NCBI RefSeq assembly: GCF_004793635.1
Contig: NZ_SRXV01000003.1
Location: 310,001-374,000, forward strand
Origin: Marinicauda pacifica
Lineage (GTDB): Bacteria; Pseudomonadota; Alphaproteobacteria; Caulobacterales; Maricaulaceae
DNA: 64,000 nucleotides
Reading direction: 5' to 3'
Part shown: positions 1 through 7,120 of the stretch, one piece after another
How positions within the stretch are numbered: the first letter of the stretch is position 1
How the letters are laid out: each line of letters starts with the position of its first letter
Position numbers and translations under genes: made by a program
The notes under the pieces: generated by a model
Told to the model about the DNA's origin: nothing
Database searches by the model: none
Seen by the model: the letters and a program-made list of their open reading frames with translations, nothing else

Positions 1-1083
1 CTCGGAGCCGTAGCGAATGCCGCACATGATCAAAGCGTCGCCAAGACCGGTGATGCCGAGGCCAAGGCGGCGCTTGTTTCGAGCCTCCGCGCGCTGCTGC
101 TCCAGGGGGAAGTGGCTGGCGTCGATGACGTTGTCCATCATGCGGACCGCGGTGGCGACGCAGGCCGTCATTGATTCGATGTCCAGCCGGGCTGTGTCGC
201 TGAAGGGATTTTCGACAAAGCGGCTGAGGTTGAGCGAGCCCAGCAGACAGGCGCCATAGGGAGGCAAAGGCTGCTCTCCGCACGGATTGGTTGCTGCAAT
301 GTTTTCCAGCCAGGACAGATTGTTCAGTTGATTGACGCGATCGATGAAAATCACACCGGGCTCGGCATACTCGTAAGTGGCTTCCATGATCGCGTTCCAC
401 AAATCGCGCGCGCGGATCGTCTCATGGACCGTGTCATTGAAGTGGAGCGGCCAATCCTCGTCCGCATCGACCGCCTCGATCAGCGCGTCGCTGACCAGGA
501 CCGAGAGATTGAACATGCGCAGGCGCGTCCGGTCCTTCTTGGCGTCGATGAAAGAAAGAATGTCGGGGTGGTGGTCGCGCATCACACCCATCATCGCTCC
601 GCGCCGGGTGCCGGCACTCATGATGGTGCGGCACATCGCATCCCAGACATCCATGAAGGTCAGAGGCCCGCTCGCATCGGCGCAAACGCCTGCAACGAGC
701 GTGCCCTGGGGGCGGATCGTGGAGAAGTCGTAGCCGATCCCACCACCCTGCTGCATGGTCAGGGCCGCTTCCTTGAGCATGTCGAATATGCCGGCGAGAC
801 TGTCCGGGATCGTCCCCATGACAAAGCAGTTGAACAGGGTCACGTTGCGCCCCGTGCCGGCGCCCGAAACGATGCGGCCGGCCGGCAGAAACCGGAAATC
901 GTCCAGCGCCTCTCGAAACTGCCTCGCCCAATAGGGCGCGCGATCACCCTCGACGTCCGCCAGCGTGCGGGCGACCCGGTCCCAGGTCTCCTCGACAGTC
1001 GCGTCGACGGGTTCGCCCCGAGCGTCCTTGAACTGGTATTTCATACTCCAGATGTCGGTGGAAATTTTCTGCAGGGCGGTCAT
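1..1083 (-). CDS. nrdJ: Adenosylcobalamin-dependent (class II) ribonucleotide reductase, N-terminal part
   Basis: Class II reductase, which converts ribonucleotides to deoxyribonucleotides using a B12 cofactor and works with or without oxygen. Only the first 361 residues are present; the frame runs open off the left edge. Translation from the ATG at 1081-1083 begins MTALQKISTDIWSMKY. It shows LPAGRI (res. 66-71), TLFNCFV with Cys86 in the position of the redox-active substrate-site cysteine, MQQGGGIGYDF (110-120), and NPCGEQPLPPYGACLLG with Cys258 as the expected thiyl-radical cysteine. The PPYGACLLGS stretch is characteristic of B12-dependent enzymes. It is the last gene of a minus-strand low-oxygen group (nfu, fixL, fixJ, fixT, fixK), which fits an oxygen-independent enzyme. 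The promoter must lie in 1084-1294, where I see no B12 riboswitch or NrdR box. Confidence 0.93.
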   Translation of the reverse strand, partial: MTALQKISTDIWSMKYQFKDARGEPVDATVEETWDRVARTLADVEGDRAPYWARQFREALDDFRFLPAGRIVSGAGTGRNVTLFNCFVMGTIPDSLAGIFDMLKEAALTMQQGGGIGYDFSTIRPQGTLVAGVCADASGPLTFMDVWDAMCRTIMSAGTRRGAMMGVMRDHHPDILSFIDAKKDRTRLRMFNLSVLVSDALIEAVDADEDWPLHFNDTVHETIRARDLWNAIMEATYEYAEPGVIFIDRVNQLNNLSWLENIAATNPCGEQPLPPYGACLLGSLNLSRFVENPFSDTARLDIESMTACVATAVRMMDNVIDASHFPLEQQRAEARNKRRLGLGITGLGDALIMCGIRYGSE

Positions 1084-1294
1084 TGGCGCTCTCAATCGGC
1101 TTTGAAAAGTGGTGCGGGGATGGCGAATCGCGACTCGCCACAACGGCCCGCCCAGTCTGATTGAAGCGGTCCGAAGCCGATTTGCGGCAGGACAAGTCCG
1201 CCCAACTCCGCGTGTGATCGGGGTCTTCGGATCATTCGCATCGGGCCGCCGCGTGCGGGCGGCCATCGCACTGCTCCCGCCTCGACAGTCGCGG

Positions 1295-1864
1295 TCAGGC
1301 CGCCAGCTCGCCCTCAATGCGATAGGTCCGCTTGCCGGTCACGACGAGACGGCGTTCGCGGGTCCAGCGCGAAAACAGGCGCGACACGGTCTCGATCGTG
1401 AGGCCGGTATAGTCGGCGATCTGCTGGCGGGTCATGGGCAGCTCGATATCGCCTAGCGGGGTGGACAGGCGTTCGGAGACGAGGATGAGGAACTCGGCCA
1501 AGCGCTCGGCCGCGCTCTTCTGGCCTAGCATGGCAATGTGCCGGCGCTCGCGCTGGAGCCGTCCGCGCATCTGCGCGAAGATGAACTCCGCCCAAGCCTG
1601 GTCCGAAAGCGCGGCGTCCGCGCTCGCTTCGATGAGGGTGGTTTGAGTCAGCGCCTCGGCGTAATGGTCGAGCTCGCCATCGAACTGGAAGTGCACGAGT
1701 TCGCCCTCGGTGACGATGTCGACGATCTGGCGGCGCCCATCATCGTAGATGTGGAAGATCATCACCGCGCCGCACGCGACCTTAAGAAGCCGGCCGGCGG
1801 CATCTCCCGCGAAGTAGATCGGCGCATCCTTAGCGAATCGGCGGGGGGTTTCTTTTATGGTCAT
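1295..1864 (-). CDS. fixK: Crp/FNR-family transcription regulator, FixK-like
   Basis: 189-aa DNA-binding regulator. Residues 1-100 form a cyclic-nucleotide-binding-type beta-roll (DGRRQIVDIVTEGELVHFQ). The C-terminus is a Crp-type winged helix (ELPMTRQQIADYTGLTIETV, about res. 133-152, with the ETVSRLFSRW recognition helix). It has no cysteine cluster at the N-terminus, so it should not bind Fe-S like FNR; this is the FixK type. It lies downstream of fixT, fixJ and fixL on the same strand, the expected place for a FixJ-activated regulator of low-oxygen genes. Candidate FNR/FixK-like boxes occur upstream of fixT (2368-2381) and in the nfu/membrane-protein divergent region (4915-4928). The FixK name rests on family plus context. 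Confidence 0.82.
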   Translation of the reverse strand: MTIKETPRRFAKDAPIYFAGDAAGRLLKVACGAVMIFHIYDDGRRQIVDIVTEGELVHFQFDGELDHYAEALTQTTLIEASADAALSDQAWAEFIFAQMRGRLQRERRHIAMLGQKSAAERLAEFLILVSERLSTPLGDIELPMTRQQIADYTGLTIETVSRLFSRWTRERRLVVTGKRTYRIEGELAA

Positions 1865-1952
1865 GGGAGAGGCTCCAACGGCGTTTCGTTGAGCCTGATG
1901 TCGCAGATCCTATCCGGCGAAAAAATTCGGCAGGATGCGTACGCGCTTCTAC

Positions 1953-2333
1953 CTATCCCAGACGAGTTCGGTTTTTCTTCATCTGCAAAAGGACCGCGAT
2001 CAGCTCGTCGCCGTTGACAGGCTTCTCCAGGATCTCCAGCCCGGGGTTGCCCCCCCGGAAGATATTCAGAAGCGGCCCTGGCAGTCCGGAGAGCAGGAGA
2101 AGCTGTGAAGCTGGCGCCTGGGTTTCACGCCAAAATAGCAACTGGTCGACATCGCTCGGGTTGTCGCAATCGAGCACCACGCAGTCGCCCGCATTCACGA
2201 TGGCTGATTGCATTGCGGACTGAAGCGTGTCGAAGCGATGAAGCACGAAATTGAACGTACTTGACAAGGCCTCGAAAGCTTCGAAGACCGCAGTATCGGT
2301 CTCGATCAGGAAGAGTGTGCATCCGGTCAACAT
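1953..2333 (-). CDS. fixT: Single-domain receiver protein, FixT-like feedback inhibitor
   Basis: 126-aa stand-alone receiver domain: phospho-acceptor Asp55 (VVLDCDN), LLLLSG around res. 78-83 (Thr/Ser position), and Lys104 in LEKPVN. The usual acidic pair near the N-terminus is weak (ETD). It sits directly after fixJ and before the Crp/FNR gene, as the FixT receiver does in Caulobacter, where FixT represses FixL and binds an Fe-S cluster (established for Caulobacter). Three cysteines (5, 51, 56) could serve such a cluster. The ATG at 2331-2333 is preferred; a TTG 16 codons upstream overlaps the fixJ stop. An imperfect FNR/FixK-type box lies 35-48 bp upstream, which would close a negative feedback loop. 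The feedback role is inferred. Confidence 0.72.
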   Translation of the reverse strand: MLTGCTLFLIETDTAVFEAFEALSSTFNFVLHRFDTLQSAMQSAIVNAGDCVVLDCDNPSDVDQLLFWRETQAPASQLLLLSGLPGPLLNIFRGGNPGLEILEKPVNGDELIAVLLQMKKNRTRLG

Positions 2334-2367
2334 GGGCTCCTGATACCGGCTTGGTGCCTGTGGAACC

Positions 2368-2381
2368 TTGTGCGAAATCAA
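2368..2381 (-). promoter_or_regulatory. Candidate FNR/FixK-type box upstream of fixT
   Basis: On the minus strand the site reads TTGATTTCGCACAA, matching 8 of 10 defined positions of TTGAT-N4-ATCAA. Its centre is about 41 bp before the fixT ATG and it overlaps the fixJ stop codon. It would suit class II activation of a separate fixT promoter by the neighbouring FixK-like protein. Not tested statistically. Confidence 0.35.
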
Positions 2382-2965
2382 ACTCTGCTGCTGATGCCGG
2401 AGAGCAGGCGCACTAGCTCCGCGATATTGCGCACGTCGAGCTTTGCGAACACGCGGGCTCTGTGGATCTCCACCGTGCGTGGACTGATATCGAGTTCGCG
2501 CGCAGCTTCCTTGTTGGAGAGGCCTCGGTTCAATGCCTGCGCGACGTCGCGCTCGCGATCTGTGAGCCGATCCAGCGACACGCTGCTTGTCTCCTTCCCG
2601 GATTCCGAGAGCGCACGCGTGAGCGCCGCCTCAAGCGCGGCCGGCGTGAAGGGCTTCTCCACGAAATCGAACGCACCGAGCCGGATCGCTTCCACGGCAG
2701 TTGAAATATCGCCATGCGCGCTGATCATGATCACTGGAAACGGAACCGGCTGAAGGCGGCGCAGCACATCGAGTCCCGAGATCTGGGGCAGCTTCAGGTC
2801 GAGGAAGGCAATGTCGGGCTTCTTCTCCGCGGTTGCTTCCAGAAATGCATAGCCGTGCGGATATTGTTCGATCCTGCGTCCGGGCCGATCCAGGACCGCC
2901 GCGAGCCCTTCACGCACGGCGTCATCATCGTCGGTGATTGCGATCGTTATCTCTTCGTCGGTCAT
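2378..2965 (-). CDS. fixJ: Response regulator FixJ
   Basis: 195-aa two-domain response regulator. Receiver domain res. 5-120 with acidic pocket TDDDD (11-15), phospho-acceptor Asp56 (IAFLDLKLP), MISAHGD and VEKPF. Then a LuxR/NarL-type helix-turn-helix (RLTDRERDVAQAL, LSNKEAARELDISPRTVEIH) at about res. 133-190. It is the partner of the haem kinase FixL immediately upstream: the fixL stop and the fixJ ATG are only 3 bp apart, so the two are co-transcribed. Expected to activate fixK-type promoters when oxygen is low. Confidence 0.93.
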   Translation of the reverse strand: MTDEEITIAITDDDDAVREGLAAVLDRPGRRIEQYPHGYAFLEATAEKKPDIAFLDLKLPQISGLDVLRRLQPVPFPVIMISAHGDISTAVEAIRLGAFDFVEKPFTPAALEAALTRALSESGKETSSVSLDRLTDRERDVAQALNRGLSNKEAARELDISPRTVEIHRARVFAKLDVRNIAELVRLLSGISSRV

Positions 2966-2968
2966 GAT

Positions 2969-4075
2969 CTACTCCAGCGGCAGGCGAAGCCGGAAGATCG
3001 CGCCCGGCAAGCGCGTCTCGTTGCGGTCCTCGATAAGGTCGAGGCTTCCGCCGTGGGATTCGGCAATGGTATGGCAAATGGAGAGGCCAATTCCCAGACC
3101 ATGCTCCTTGCTCGTGACGAAAGGCGAGAAGAGCCGATGGCGAAAGGCCGGATCAATGCCCGGCCCATTATCTTCCACCTCCACAGTCACGCACTTAGGG
3201 TTCTCGACCTCCATCCGGACCCGAATCCGGGGCATATCGAGGTTCTGCGTGGCGTCGATGGCATTCTTGATGAGGTTGACCATCACCTGGCGGATCTGGG
3301 TCGGGTCCGCGTAAATCTCCACCGTCTGATCGGTCAGACCCGACAAATCGATGGACGAACGCCCCCCCGCTTCGGCGACGCTACAGAGTTCGGCTGCACC
3401 CATAATGATCTCAACGAGATCGATGACTTTGCGCTCGTCGTCCCCCCGCTCGACCATTTGCCGGATGCGCCGCACGATGTCGCCAGCTCGCTGGCATTCG
3501 GCCTCGGCGCGAGCGAACATCGCGCGTGCCTTGTCAGGGTCGGTCGCAAGCGCACGCTCGGACGCGGTCAGGAAGAGTGAAATCGCCGTGAGGGGCTGGT
3601 TGAGCTCGTGCGCGAGCGAAGAGCCCATCTCCGCAACGGCACTTACGCGGCTCATGTGACTGAGCTGGGACTGGATTTCCCGCAGCCTGCGTTCTGCTGC
3701 AACCCGTTCGGTCAGGTCGCGGATGATCCCGACGAAACGGCGTTCACCTTCATGCTCGAATTCTCCAACAGAGAGATCCATCGGGAACTCGCTGCCGTCC
3801 TTTCTCAGTCCTTCGACCTCCCGTCCGATGCCGATTATGCGGGCATCGCCGGTGTTCAGATAGCGGATGATGAAATCATCGTGGTGCTCGGCGTAGCGGG
3901 CGGGCATCAGCATTGAGATATTGCGCCCGAGCACATCGGCTTCCGACCAGCCAAAAATGCCCTGGCACGCCGGATTATAGAGATTCACGATGCCACGGGC
4001 ATCTATCGAGATAATCCCGTCCACCGCAGTGCGGATCAGCGCGTTTAGCTGGCCTTCAGCGTAGGTCGTGGTCAT
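2969..4075 (-). CDS. fixL: Oxygen-sensing haem-PAS histidine kinase FixL
   Basis: 368-aa soluble kinase: one PAS domain (res. 8-125), HisKA with phospho-accepting His146 (LAHELNQPLTAIS), and an HATPase_c domain (NLIKNAIDA, VEDNGPGI, GLGIGLSI). The PAS domain has the FixL haem signature: the EHHDDF segment carries the proximal histidine (about His65) and IIGIGREV carries the distal arginine (Arg85), so it should bind haem and sense O2. No transmembrane segment is seen, unlike rhizobial FixL. I start it at the ATG 4073-4075 (MTTTYAEG); the frame stays open farther upstream but would then overlap nfu and add low-complexity sequence. It lies between nfu and fixJ. Confidence 0.92.
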   Translation of the reverse strand: MTTTYAEGQLNALIRTAVDGIISIDARGIVNLYNPACQGIFGWSEADVLGRNISMLMPARYAEHHDDFIIRYLNTGDARIIGIGREVEGLRKDGSEFPMDLSVGEFEHEGERRFVGIIRDLTERVAAERRLREIQSQLSHMSRVSAVAEMGSSLAHELNQPLTAISLFLTASERALATDPDKARAMFARAEAECQRAGDIVRRIRQMVERGDDERKVIDLVEIIMGAAELCSVAEAGGRSSIDLSGLTDQTVEIYADPTQIRQVMVNLIKNAIDATQNLDMPRIRVRMEVENPKCVTVEVEDNGPGIDPAFRHRLFSPFVTSKEHGLGIGLSICHTIAESHGGSLDLIEDRNETRLPGAIFRLRLPLE

Positions 4076-4148
4076 GGGCTGTGGCGTGTTGCTCGCTCCT
4101 GAAGGGGAGAGTGCTAACCTGCGCTCGCGTTCCGGTCCACTTGCCGCG

Positions 4149-4838
4149 TCAGGTGCCTTTCGACGCAACGGGCTTTGTGTTGAAGGAAAATTGCGTTTGC
4201 GGGCGGCTCACGCCGCCTCCCTCAGCCAGTTTGCGCAGTCGCTGCTTGCGCGCCTTGGAAGCATCGTCTTCTGACGACTTGAATTCCTCGACATGATGAA
4301 CGAAGGCCAGGCGTTCGCGAAGAATACGCTCGATGCCCTGCTTCAGGGTCACCCGGGCCGAGGGACATCCCCCGCAGGCACCCAGCAATTCGAGCCGCAC
4401 TGTTTTCGAGGACGCAAGGTAGTCGTGAAGCCGGACATCGCCTCCGTCGCGTGCGACTGCAGGACGGACATAGGCGTCGAGCACCTCCAGTATGTGCTGC
4501 TCGACCTGACTTAATTGCTCATTCTGGCTCCGCGCCCCTTGTTCTGTTTCGAGCATGACAGCCGGCCGACCGAATTCGACGAAGTCCGCGATCACCAACA
4601 GGACGAGAATCTTCAGACTTGCCCAGTCGCACTCAACGTCCTTGCGTACGCTGACATAGTCTCGTGTGATCAGAACCTCAGTGACCGGTCCGAGTGCAAG
4701 AAGCTCCTTAGCGAGCGGAGCGGCCGAAAGATCCTCGCTTTGAACCGACCATCGCGTCGGACTGCTATCCGACAAGGCGACGCCCGGGAAAAACTTCAGA
4801 GCATGCGGATTGGGCGTAGCTTCGGTCTGGATGAACAT
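4149..4838 (-). CDS. nfu: NifU-family Fe-S scaffold protein
   Basis: 229-aa Fe-S cluster carrier. The N-terminal Nfu_N domain (MFIQTEATPNPHALKFFPG, res. 1-90) is followed by the NifU C-terminal domain (res. 110-185) with the cluster-binding motif LLGACGGCPSARVTLKQGIE (CxxC). A basic tail (res. 190-229, KARKQRLRKL) follows. First gene of the minus-strand fix group. Its presence here suggests a link between Fe-S supply and oxygen control, and a FixT-type Fe-S receiver lies downstream. The ATG start at 4836-4838 matches the family N-terminus. The divergent region 4839-4972 carries an FNR-like box. Confidence 0.9.
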   Translation of the reverse strand: MFIQTEATPNPHALKFFPGVALSDSSPTRWSVQSEDLSAAPLAKELLALGPVTEVLITRDYVSVRKDVECDWASLKILVLLVIADFVEFGRPAVMLETEQGARSQNEQLSQVEQHILEVLDAYVRPAVARDGGDVRLHDYLASSKTVRLELLGACGGCPSARVTLKQGIERILRERLAFVHHVEEFKSSEDDASKARKQRLRKLAEGGGVSRPQTQFSFNTKPVASKGT

Positions 4839-4914
4839 CCGGGCACAAACCCAGGCGGGTTGCTAACTCGAGATATAAGAGGTATCAAAAATACTAGTTT
4901 TAATGTCAATGAGA

Positions 4915-4928
4915 TTGAGCGGCTTCAA
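4915..4928. promoter_or_regulatory. Candidate FNR/FixK-type box between nfu and a small membrane protein gene
   Basis: TTGAGCGGCTTCAA: TTGA-N6-TCAA dyad matching 8 of 10 positions of TTGAT-N4-ATCAA. It lies 44-58 bp upstream of the ATG at 4973 and about 80-90 bp upstream of nfu, so it could serve either divergent gene. Confidence 0.35.
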
Positions 4929-4972
4929 CACCGCGGCTCATGCGGCATCAATCACCAATGAAGAGGCTGGGT

Positions 4973-5227
4973 ATGAACAGGAATGCTATCGGAACGGCGC
5001 TAGTCGTTCTCGCCGCGATTGCGATCTGCGTTGTGTTCATGGTTGTCATCTGGCGCCAGTTGCCGGCCGTCGAGATGGGAGCTCACGGTTGGGTCGCGCT
5101 CGCGCTTGGAACATTGCTCAGCTTGATCGTTGGGGGCGGTCTTTCCGCTATTCTCGTCATCAGTCGGCGTCGCGGCTACGACGAAGGCGCACACGAGCTC
5201 TATCGCGGCCACTTCGAGAACGATTGA
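4973..5227 (+). CDS. Small two-TM membrane protein, function unknown
   Basis: 84-aa protein (MNRNAIGTALVV...HFEND). Two hydrophobic helices are evident (about res. 7-27 and 40-62), separated by a short loop (RQLPAVEMGAHG), with a positively charged stop-transfer (SRRRGYDEG) and an acidic tail. The chosen ATG has an AGAGG ribosome-binding site 7 bp upstream; two other in-frame ATGs (4940, 4958) lack one. It is divergent from nfu and shares with it a promoter region holding an FNR-like dyad. I do not recognise a named family; position suggests an accessory role in low-oxygen or Fe-S physiology. Confidence 0.7.
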   Translation: MNRNAIGTALVVLAAIAICVVFMVVIWRQLPAVEMGAHGWVALALGTLLSLIVGGGLSAILVISRRRGYDEGAHELYRGHFEND

Positions 5228-5230
5228 TGG

Positions 5231-5461
5231 TTAGTCGTTTGGACATTCAAACAGCTTCTGGATGCGATCATCGTCGAAATAGGCCGGCGCGTCGTTCAGT
5301 ATGGTCGGCATGTGACGGCCCTTCGCCGCCATGGCCTTCGCGAAGCCGAGCCGGGTGAGGACACTGATCTGCTCCTGGGTTCCTCGCGAGAGCCGGAAGA
5401 GTTTTTCCGCCCGGCGTTTGCCGCGGATGGTACAAATCCTGGTACAAAATTCTATCCACAA
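5231..5461 (-). pseudogene. C-terminal remnant of a YhaN/SMC-type ATPase
   Basis: A 76-codon open frame holding the end of an ABC/SMC-like ATP-binding protein. It has a signature-like LSRGTQEQISVLTRLGFAKA followed by a Walker-B-like PTILNDAPAYFDDDRIQKLF. YhaN-type ATPases normally read VILDDALVFSDDDRIERMF here, so the core ILDD has changed to ILND. The Walker A, coiled coil and everything N-terminal are missing; the sequence just upstream (minus strand) is AT-rich non-coding DNA with stops. It is probably debris of a horizontally acquired defence or repair operon next to the FRG gene. Family assignment is by pattern recognition only. Confidence 0.5.
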
Positions 5462-5685
5462 TCGTCATAAATAATTGTTTTACTTATATATTCAATAAGT
5501 GGTGGAGTTTCCCACCCTCACCGCCATATTTTTTTTATGAATCCCAATATTTCGATTGCTCAGACGGGGTCGTGACGCGTCATGCGACGGCGCGTGTTAA
5601 AAAGTGTGACACTTAACTCAGGCGACCTCGCAGATCGACCTTTACCGGAACCGCTTCGATACACGCCTGAGGGGCGATCTCGACG
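5462..5685. other. AT-rich spacer downstream of the FRG gene
   Basis: This stretch between the ATPase remnant and the FRG-domain gene contains AT-rich blocks (for example around 5467-5495 and a T-run at 5527-5536) that contrast with the GC-rich surroundings. I see no convincing gene, tRNA or terminator in it. Its composition supports the view that about 5.23-6.84 kb is foreign DNA. Confidence 0.5.
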
Positions 5686-6831
5686 CTAGAGCCGCGATTG
5701 CGGAACTTCGGTTAGGTCGCCAAACATCCGGCCGCGGAGCGCTTCGCATGTGCCGTCGAGGCCCGGGAACATTGAAGCCGCGGTTACGCCCATAACACTA
5801 AGCTCATGGAGGGCATTTGATCGCTCACTGAGAGGAAGATCGAAGCAATGGAGAAACTTCTCGCCGCACCTCTTCTCATTCCACCTAATGAACCCTTCAA
5901 CATCCCAGAGGTTCGTGAGCGTAAACACACTCTGCTGAGGAACGAGCCGATTGTTATCAAGCGGAGCCGCGGAAATCACCTCTAACATTGGAATAGAGGA
6001 TAGGAAATACGCAGGCTCTTTGCTGCATTGCCTCCATAAAATTTGATCAAAAGCAAATATTCTAACAGAATTTGGGTTTGGCCTTTCAGGTCTAATTCTA
6101 AATGCAAAGAATGCAGCTATAAATGGAGACCAGGTCCAGTCTAGCATGGGAGTCGGATAACCATGATGTTGAGCTATACTGTATAATGTCGCCAACTCAT
6201 CTGGGTTTCTTATGTCGATCTTTTTTGTTATGTGAGGAGTAATCAGTTCGGTTAATTTGGGAATATCTTCCTTCACATAGCGGTTTACATCTTTACGTCG
6301 TTTCCGGTGGAAAAGTGTTTGCAGCGGCCAGGGTTGGGGCTGGCCTCGGAAGATGTAGCGTCGAGGTTCAAGCCCGGAGACCTTTTCCTTGAACGAGGCC
6401 CAAGAGCGTACGCTGGGCTCACGTTGATACTGAGATTTCTTAGGCGGTTCGTAGGATTTGAGCACACCGCTCATCTCTTGGCCCAACGAGGTCCTAAGAG
6501 CGATTCCAAGTCCACCCTCGACGACTTGCGCTGAAACCGTCACGGTATCTGGAAACAGTGTCCTTGGATATGACGCCTGCGCGCTGTCGATGTCAGGAAA
6601 GAACGTGCCATTGCGTGCAATCGGCGCGACCTTAGCAGTCCCGGATGCATTGCCTTGTCCTGGGATCAGATGAAGGCGCTCAGCGAACATCGCGCCTAGG
6701 CTCGGCTCCTCATCAAGGTAGGTAGCAGAACCAACTAGACCTTCGGGTTCGAGTTCGAGATTGACGACCAAAGATCCTTTATTGAGTTCACCACTAATGC
6801 GACCAATCCACTGCCCAACAAGTTCTCTCAT
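5686..6831 (-). CDS. FRG-domain protein with an N-terminal beta-rich domain
   Basis: 381 aa. Res. 1-130 form an uncharacterised, probably beta-stranded domain (LVGQWIGRISGELNKGSLVV, LVGSATYLDEEPS). Res. about 143-310 match the FRG domain, named for its Phe-Arg-Gly motif: YIFRGQPQPWPLQTLFHR, then IAQHHGYPTPMLDWTWSPFIAAFFAF and NNRLVPQQSVFTL. FRG proteins are often found in mobile and anti-phage regions, but their biochemical activity is not established. The gene is visibly AT-richer than its neighbours and lies beside an ATPase remnant. No signal peptide or TM segment. Probably a single surviving gene of an acquired module. Confidence 0.8.
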   Translation of the reverse strand: MRELVGQWIGRISGELNKGSLVVNLELEPEGLVGSATYLDEEPSLGAMFAERLHLIPGQGNASGTAKVAPIARNGTFFPDIDSAQASYPRTLFPDTVTVSAQVVEGGLGIALRTSLGQEMSGVLKSYEPPKKSQYQREPSVRSWASFKEKVSGLEPRRYIFRGQPQPWPLQTLFHRKRRKDVNRYVKEDIPKLTELITPHITKKIDIRNPDELATLYSIAQHHGYPTPMLDWTWSPFIAAFFAFRIRPERPNPNSVRIFAFDQILWRQCSKEPAYFLSSIPMLEVISAAPLDNNRLVPQQSVFTLTNLWDVEGFIRWNEKRCGEKFLHCFDLPLSERSNALHELSVMGVTAASMFPGLDGTCEALRGRMFGDLTEVPQSRL

Positions 6832-6837
6832 CTCACC

Positions 6838-6999
6838 TCAAACTCCGCCAACTCTCGAAGAATCATGACGATAAAGGCCCAAGGAGGATTCGCCAGTACC
6901 GGAAGACGAAAAAGCCTTTGAGCCTTCGGCCTTGGCAACGATGACCTTCAAGACACCCGCCGCTACGCGCTCCGAAACTGCATCGAGGCCGATATTCAT
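6838..6999 (-). CDS. Possible small protein upstream of the FRG gene
   Basis: A 53-codon frame ([20 protein letters not shown]...SSRVGGV) ends 6 bp before the FRG start. Only a poor ribosome-binding site is visible and no family is recognised; a longer upstream frame is low-complexity. It may be the N-terminal partner of the FRG gene or chance. Confidence 0.2.
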   Translation of the reverse strand: MNIGLDAVSERVAAGVLKVIVAKAEGSKAFSSSGTGESSLGLYRHDSSRVGGV

Positions 7000-7120
7000 T
7001 CTACGGGCACCGTCTGCACAAGCGCCCCACGCCCGCACCCCCACCACACCCCTCCCGCGCCCCTTTCGCCGGCCCCCCGCGCCTCCTAGATACAGGAAAA
7101 GCAACGCTCGGAGCCCGGCC

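Noticed and set aside
1244-1264. GGCCGCC/GGCGGCC hairpin upstream of the ribonucleotide reductase as a B12 riboswitch or terminator
   Set aside because: Short stem with no T-run and none of the conserved B12-box sequence; judged a chance GC dyad.
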